DNA of 64,000 nt. It comes from Paenibacillus marchantiophytorum. GTDB lineage: Bacteria > Bacillota > Bacilli > Paenibacillales > NBRC-103111. The notes beneath the pieces were generated by a model, which saw only the letters and a program-made list of their open reading frames with translations, had not been told where the DNA came from and did not search any database. Positions 60,926-64,000 of the stretch are shown one piece after another (within the stretch, counting starts at the first letter, position 1; each line of letters opens with the position of its first letter). The position numbers and the translations under genes are program-made. Location of the stretch: positions 62,001 to 126,000 of the forward strand of contig NZ_BMHE01000009.1 in assembly GCF_014640555.1 (NCBI RefSeq), in the 5' to 3' direction.

Positions 60926-63526
60926 ATGGGTAATCACGATCACGCTAATAAAGGGAGAGAACCTCAGGATATGCAAGCAGCCTTCCCGCAAACAGTGAAA
61001 CATTTGCCTCCGACCATTGAAAGATTGAACGAGTTGGCCGCCAATTTATGGTTTAGTTGGAACCATGAAGCCTTGCAGCTTTTTGCCCAAATCGATCCTG
61101 TCAAATGGGCCGCGTCCGGCCATAATCCCGTTCGTTTACTGCATGACTTGGAAGACACCCAACTAGCAGCCCTAAGTACGAATACGGAATTTATAGCAAG
61201 CTATCATCAAGTTATTAGCGCCTTTGATTCTTATTTAAACGGCACGACCTGGTTTCAAAAAACCTATGCCGATCGCGGCTATGCGCAAATTGCTTACTTC
61301 TCCGCAGAATTCGGCTTCCATGAATCACTGCCTATTTATTCGGGCGGCCTGGGTATCTTGGCTGGCGATCATACGAAATCAGCCAGTGATCTCGGCATCC
61401 CCTTAATCGGGATAGGCCTCCTGTATAAGAAGGGCTATTTCACCCAAAAAATCGATGCCTCCGGCGGTCAGCAAAGCGAATTATATCCGTATGACTTCGC
61501 CAAGCTGCCGATTGAGCCAGTGATCCACAATGATCAACAGCTTACCGTGTCGATTGATATGCCCGGACGCACCATCACCCTGCAGGTGTGGCAAGTTCGC
61601 GTTGGACGTAATCCCATCTATCTGCTTGATGCGGATCATGAAGCGAACCAGCCGGCGGACAAAGAATTGACCGCTCAGCTGTACGGGGGCAATCAAGATA
61701 CTCGGATTGCCCAGGAAATGGTCCTTGGCATCGGCGGCGTCAAAGCGCTTCGCGCGCTGGGTGTTTACCCCAACGTGTACCATATTAACGAAGGCCACGC
61801 AGCCTTTCTCACGCTGGAGCGGCTGAAAGAGCTGCTGCATCTGGGTCTTCCGTTTCACGTAGCGGTCGAAACGGTTCGTTCTGCAACGGTTTTCACAACC
61901 CATACGCCTGTACCAGCAGGCCATGATACGTTCTCTATCGAGATGGTGGAGCATTATCTCGGCCCTTTGCTGCAAGAGCTTTCGCGCCATAAGCAAGAGA
62001 TCGTTGCTCTCGGTCTGGACCATCATTCGGGTCAATTCAATATGACCCATCTAGCCATGAATACAGCCGGCATGCGCAACGGCGTCAGCAAGCTTCACGG
62101 CCAAGTATCCCGTGAAATGTTCAAAGAATTTCACGGGCATATCGATGCCAGTGAAGTCCCTATCGGCTCCATCACCAACGGTGTTCACCTGGATACATGG
62201 ACAGCCCCGCAGTGGAAAGAGCTGTTCGATCGTTTCCTCCCTGGAACATGGCGCGAGGAACAAGCCAACCAGCATCAATGGCAGCAGGTTGAGGTCATTC
62301 CCGATGAGTCCATCTGGAAGGTCCACCAGCAGTTGAAAGACGATTTGGTGCGTTTCACTCGTCAGAATTTACTGGAACAACGCAGGCGCAACGGCGAATC
62401 TGAAGAGCGGATTCAGGAAGTCAGGCAGTACTTGAACCCCAAAGCACTGACTATTGGATTTGCAAGACGATTCGCCACCTACAAGCGGGCGAATCTGATT
62501 TTCAATGACTTGTACCGGCTTAAGAAGCTCATTAATGACCCGGAAAGACCGGTCCAATTTATATTCGCCGGCAAGGCTCATCCCGCCGATTACCCCGGCC
62601 AGGAACTGATCCGTGAAATTTACCGTGTTTCTCAGATGAAAGAATTCGTCGGCAAAATCGTCATGCTTGAGAACTACGATATGAATATGGCTCGCTATCT
62701 CGTCCAAGGCGTAGACGTTTGGCTGAATAATCCTCGCAGACCGCTCGAAGCCAGCGGTACCAGCGGTCAGAAGGCTGCGATGAATGGCGTGCTTAATTTT
62801 AGTGTACTTGATGGTTGGTGGGAGGAAGGCTACAACGGGACCAATGGTTGGGCCATTGGGTCAACGGGAGCCGCGGATTGGGCCACACAAGAGAAAGAAA
62901 ACACACATGCCATCTATCACATTTTAGAGAAGGAGATCATTCCACTCTATTACAATCAAGGGGCACTTCCTCATCAATGGATCAGTCGTATGAAACGCTC
63001 GATTCAATCGTTGAGTCCCACCTACAACACACATCGTATGGTGCAGGATTACACGGAAAAAGCTTACCTCCCCACAGCCGAAAGAGCCAGACTTTTCGTC
63101 ACGAACCAATATGATGTGGCCACCAAAGTTGCTGACTACAAACAGTTCATCCGCAATAACTGGTATCACGTCCAAATTATCGGGATTGATGATCGCTCGG
63201 CTAAATTGTCCACAGAGGTACCGCTTCATGAAATAAAACCATCAATGAAGGACGTCACAGCCCAAATCCACTTCGGCCCTATTTGGCCGCAAGATACCGC
63301 GGTTGAAGTCATTTATTATGAAGAACATGGCGACTCTTGGGAGCAAAAAATTATTTCTATGGAACCTATTGGTGAGCTTATTGAACAACAGCAAAGCTTC
63401 AAAGCCACGATTCCTAGTCATTTAGTACACGGCCCGCATTTTTCGATTCGTGTTCGACCGATTTCCGCAAACTTCGCCCATTCCTTTGAGCTTTCGCTCG
63501 TCACAAGCACCTTATCTTGGCAATAA
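60926..63526 (+). CDS. glgP: Alpha-glucan phosphorylase (GT35)
   Basis: 866 residues when started at ATG 60926, just after the ylbJ stop; earlier starts overlap that gene. The N-terminal DUF3417 (TIERLNELAANLWFSWNHEAL) and the AYFSAEFGFHESLPIYSGGLG motif are typical of the alpha-1,4-glucan family phosphorylase form. The PLP Lys is in GTSGQKAAMNGVLNFSVLDGWW near residue 612. It phosphorolyses glycogen-like glucan to glucose 1-phosphate. The unusual link with ylbJ suggests glycogen use during sporulation, which is inference. Confidence 0.9.
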   Translation: MGNHDHANKGREPQDMQAAFPQTVKHLPPTIERLNELAANLWFSWNHEALQLFAQIDPVKWAASGHNPVRLLHDLEDTQLAALSTNTEFIASYHQVISAFDSYLNGTTWFQKTYADRGYAQIAYFSAEFGFHESLPIYSGGLGILAGDHTKSASDLGIPLIGIGLLYKKGYFTQKIDASGGQQSELYPYDFAKLPIEPVIHNDQQLTVSIDMPGRTITLQVWQVRVGRNPIYLLDADHEANQPADKELTAQLYGGNQDTRIAQEMVLGIGGVKALRALGVYPNVYHINEGHAAFLTLERLKELLHLGLPFHVAVETVRSATVFTTHTPVPAGHDTFSIEMVEHYLGPLLQELSRHKQEIVALGLDHHSGQFNMTHLAMNTAGMRNGVSKLHGQVSREMFKEFHGHIDASEVPIGSITNGVHLDTWTAPQWKELFDRFLPGTWREEQANQHQWQQVEVIPDESIWKVHQQLKDDLVRFTRQNLLEQRRRNGESEERIQEVRQYLNPKALTIGFARRFATYKRANLIFNDLYRLKKLINDPERPVQFIFAGKAHPADYPGQELIREIYRVSQMKEFVGKIVMLENYDMNMARYLVQGVDVWLNNPRRPLEASGTSGQKAAMNGVLNFSVLDGWWEEGYNGTNGWAIGSTGAADWATQEKENTHAIYHILEKEIIPLYYNQGALPHQWISRMKRSIQSLSPTYNTHRMVQDYTEKAYLPTAERARLFVTNQYDVATKVADYKQFIRNNWYHVQIIGIDDRSAKLSTEVPLHEIKPSMKDVTAQIHFGPIWPQDTAVEVIYYEEHGDSWEQKIISMEPIGELIEQQQSFKATIPSHLVHGPHFSIRVRPISANFAHSFELSLVTSTLSWQ

Positions 63527-63544
63527 ATCCCGATTTTCCGACAT

Positions 63545-63566
63545 AAAGCCCCGTTTGGGGCTTTTC
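63545..63566 (+). terminator. Terminator of glgP
   Basis: AAAGCCCC, GTTT, GGGGCTTT then TC: an eight-base perfect stem, 18 bases after the stop codon. Confidence 0.7.
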
Positions 63567-63626
63567 TTATTTTCTTTTATAAATTATTATGAAAAGGGAA
63601 TGCAAATCTAACCAATTGGTGATGCT

Positions 63627-64000
63627 ATGGATTGGACTAAGAATACAGACTGTCAATTGATCGTTGTAGGAGAATCCAAAGATGGACAACCCTTCTGTTA
63701 CGAAGAAAAATTCACGATCGATAAAATTGGTGAAGATTCGTTCACTGTTTTTTTAGAACTATCCGTGTTCTTTCCATTTGACAAACTTGAACACGTTTCA
63801 TTCATTGAATTTTCTTTCCGAGAACGTGGAATTTTATATTACACGTATGTCGATTTACTCCAGCTTGAGGTAAAAAAGTCGATTTGCTACCTCACATTAT
63901 CCATTCCCGAAGAAATTCATCAGCATCAGAATAGACAGTATAACCGAGTTAAACTCTCCCTTCGTACACCGATTACACTTCAAATTGTCGGCATTCGCGG
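63627..64000 (+). CDS. PilZ-type c-di-GMP-binding protein, 3' end outside window
   Basis: ATG 63627 opens a frame that runs to the window end (124 codons). The N-terminal 90 residues are strand-rich, like the YcgR-N domain. Near residue 112 it has NRQYNRVKLSL, in which RQYNR matches the RxxxR motif that starts PilZ domains. The rest of the PilZ domain is beyond the window. The ribosome binding site is weak (GGTGAT). It may respond to c-di-GMP, made for example by the cyclase at 57079. Partial, so its final fold cannot be confirmed. Confidence 0.65.
   Translation, partial: MDWTKNTDCQLIVVGESKDGQPFCYEEKFTIDKIGEDSFTVFLELSVFFPFDKLEHVSFIEFSFRERGILYYTYVDLLQLEVKKSICYLTLSIPEEIHQHQNRQYNRVKLSLRTPITLQIVGIR

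Overview
The window looks like a chromosomal segment of an endospore-forming, low-to-mid GC Gram-positive of the Paenibacillus type (Bacillales). The support is strong GGAGG-type ribosome binding sites, two alpha/beta-type SASP genes with sigma-G-like promoters, GerQ, YlbJ, YycC-, YlaF- and YfhP-like proteins, a T-box leader on trpS, TnrA/GlnR-type boxes, and GTG/TTG starts. No rRNA or tRNA gene was found. Species is not asserted.

Layout. 1-884: 3' part of an SPFH/band-7 gene plus a ribbon-helix-helix protein. 982-4206: a GntR-ABC operon (regulator, ATPase, permease, anchored extracellular protein) behind a palindromic operator. 4321-10600: DUF2515 gene converging on an opposite-strand cluster of MurJ/YtgP-type flippase, DUF456, Cof-type HAD and asparagine synthetase. 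10601-15100: a decayed CRISPR-Cas type I-C locus. It holds a broken array (half repeat, 34-nt spacer, full 32-nt repeat, 34-nt spacer, half repeat) and a cas3 cut after helicase motif III by an IS66 transposase fragment. Between them lie AT-rich cargo genes: a lipoprotein, a secreted DUF6973-like protein, and an AbrB-like protein with a promoter-overlapping palindrome. 15147-20729: two class B penicillin-binding protein paralogues, one broken and one intact, separated by a 113-bp tandem repeat with paired hairpins. 20890-26166: a CvpA-like/transglutaminase membrane protein, small membrane proteins, an MFS permease, a Toprim protein, and ScoI/CtaB for cytochrome oxidase assembly.

26431-36323 is the metabolic centrepiece. 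A urease operon (ureABCFGD, no ureE here) is divergent from a urea ABC importer operon (urtABCDE). The shared 280-bp intergenic region has two perfect TGTNA-N7-TNACA boxes, each centred 44 bases from the end of its own -10 hexamer, which is the geometry expected for TnrA-type activation under nitrogen limitation. Urea imported by UrtABCDE would be hydrolysed to ammonia by UreABC.

36546-47123: orphan response regulator, GerQ, YfhP-like protein, an ECF41-type sigma factor with an upstream NDH-2-like flavoprotein preceded by an ECF41-like promoter, a SASP, trpS with T-box, a permease with a 45-bp His-rich repeat, and ilvD. 47247-50913: a sugar-type ABC importer whose ATPase gene contains a strongly GC-rich core. 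51078-64000: RNase H-like protein, second SASP, chemotaxis transducer, PepF, YycC-like protein, diguanylate cyclase, DUF2225 protein, truncated globin, YlbJ, alpha-glucan phosphorylase, and a PilZ-type protein running off the end.
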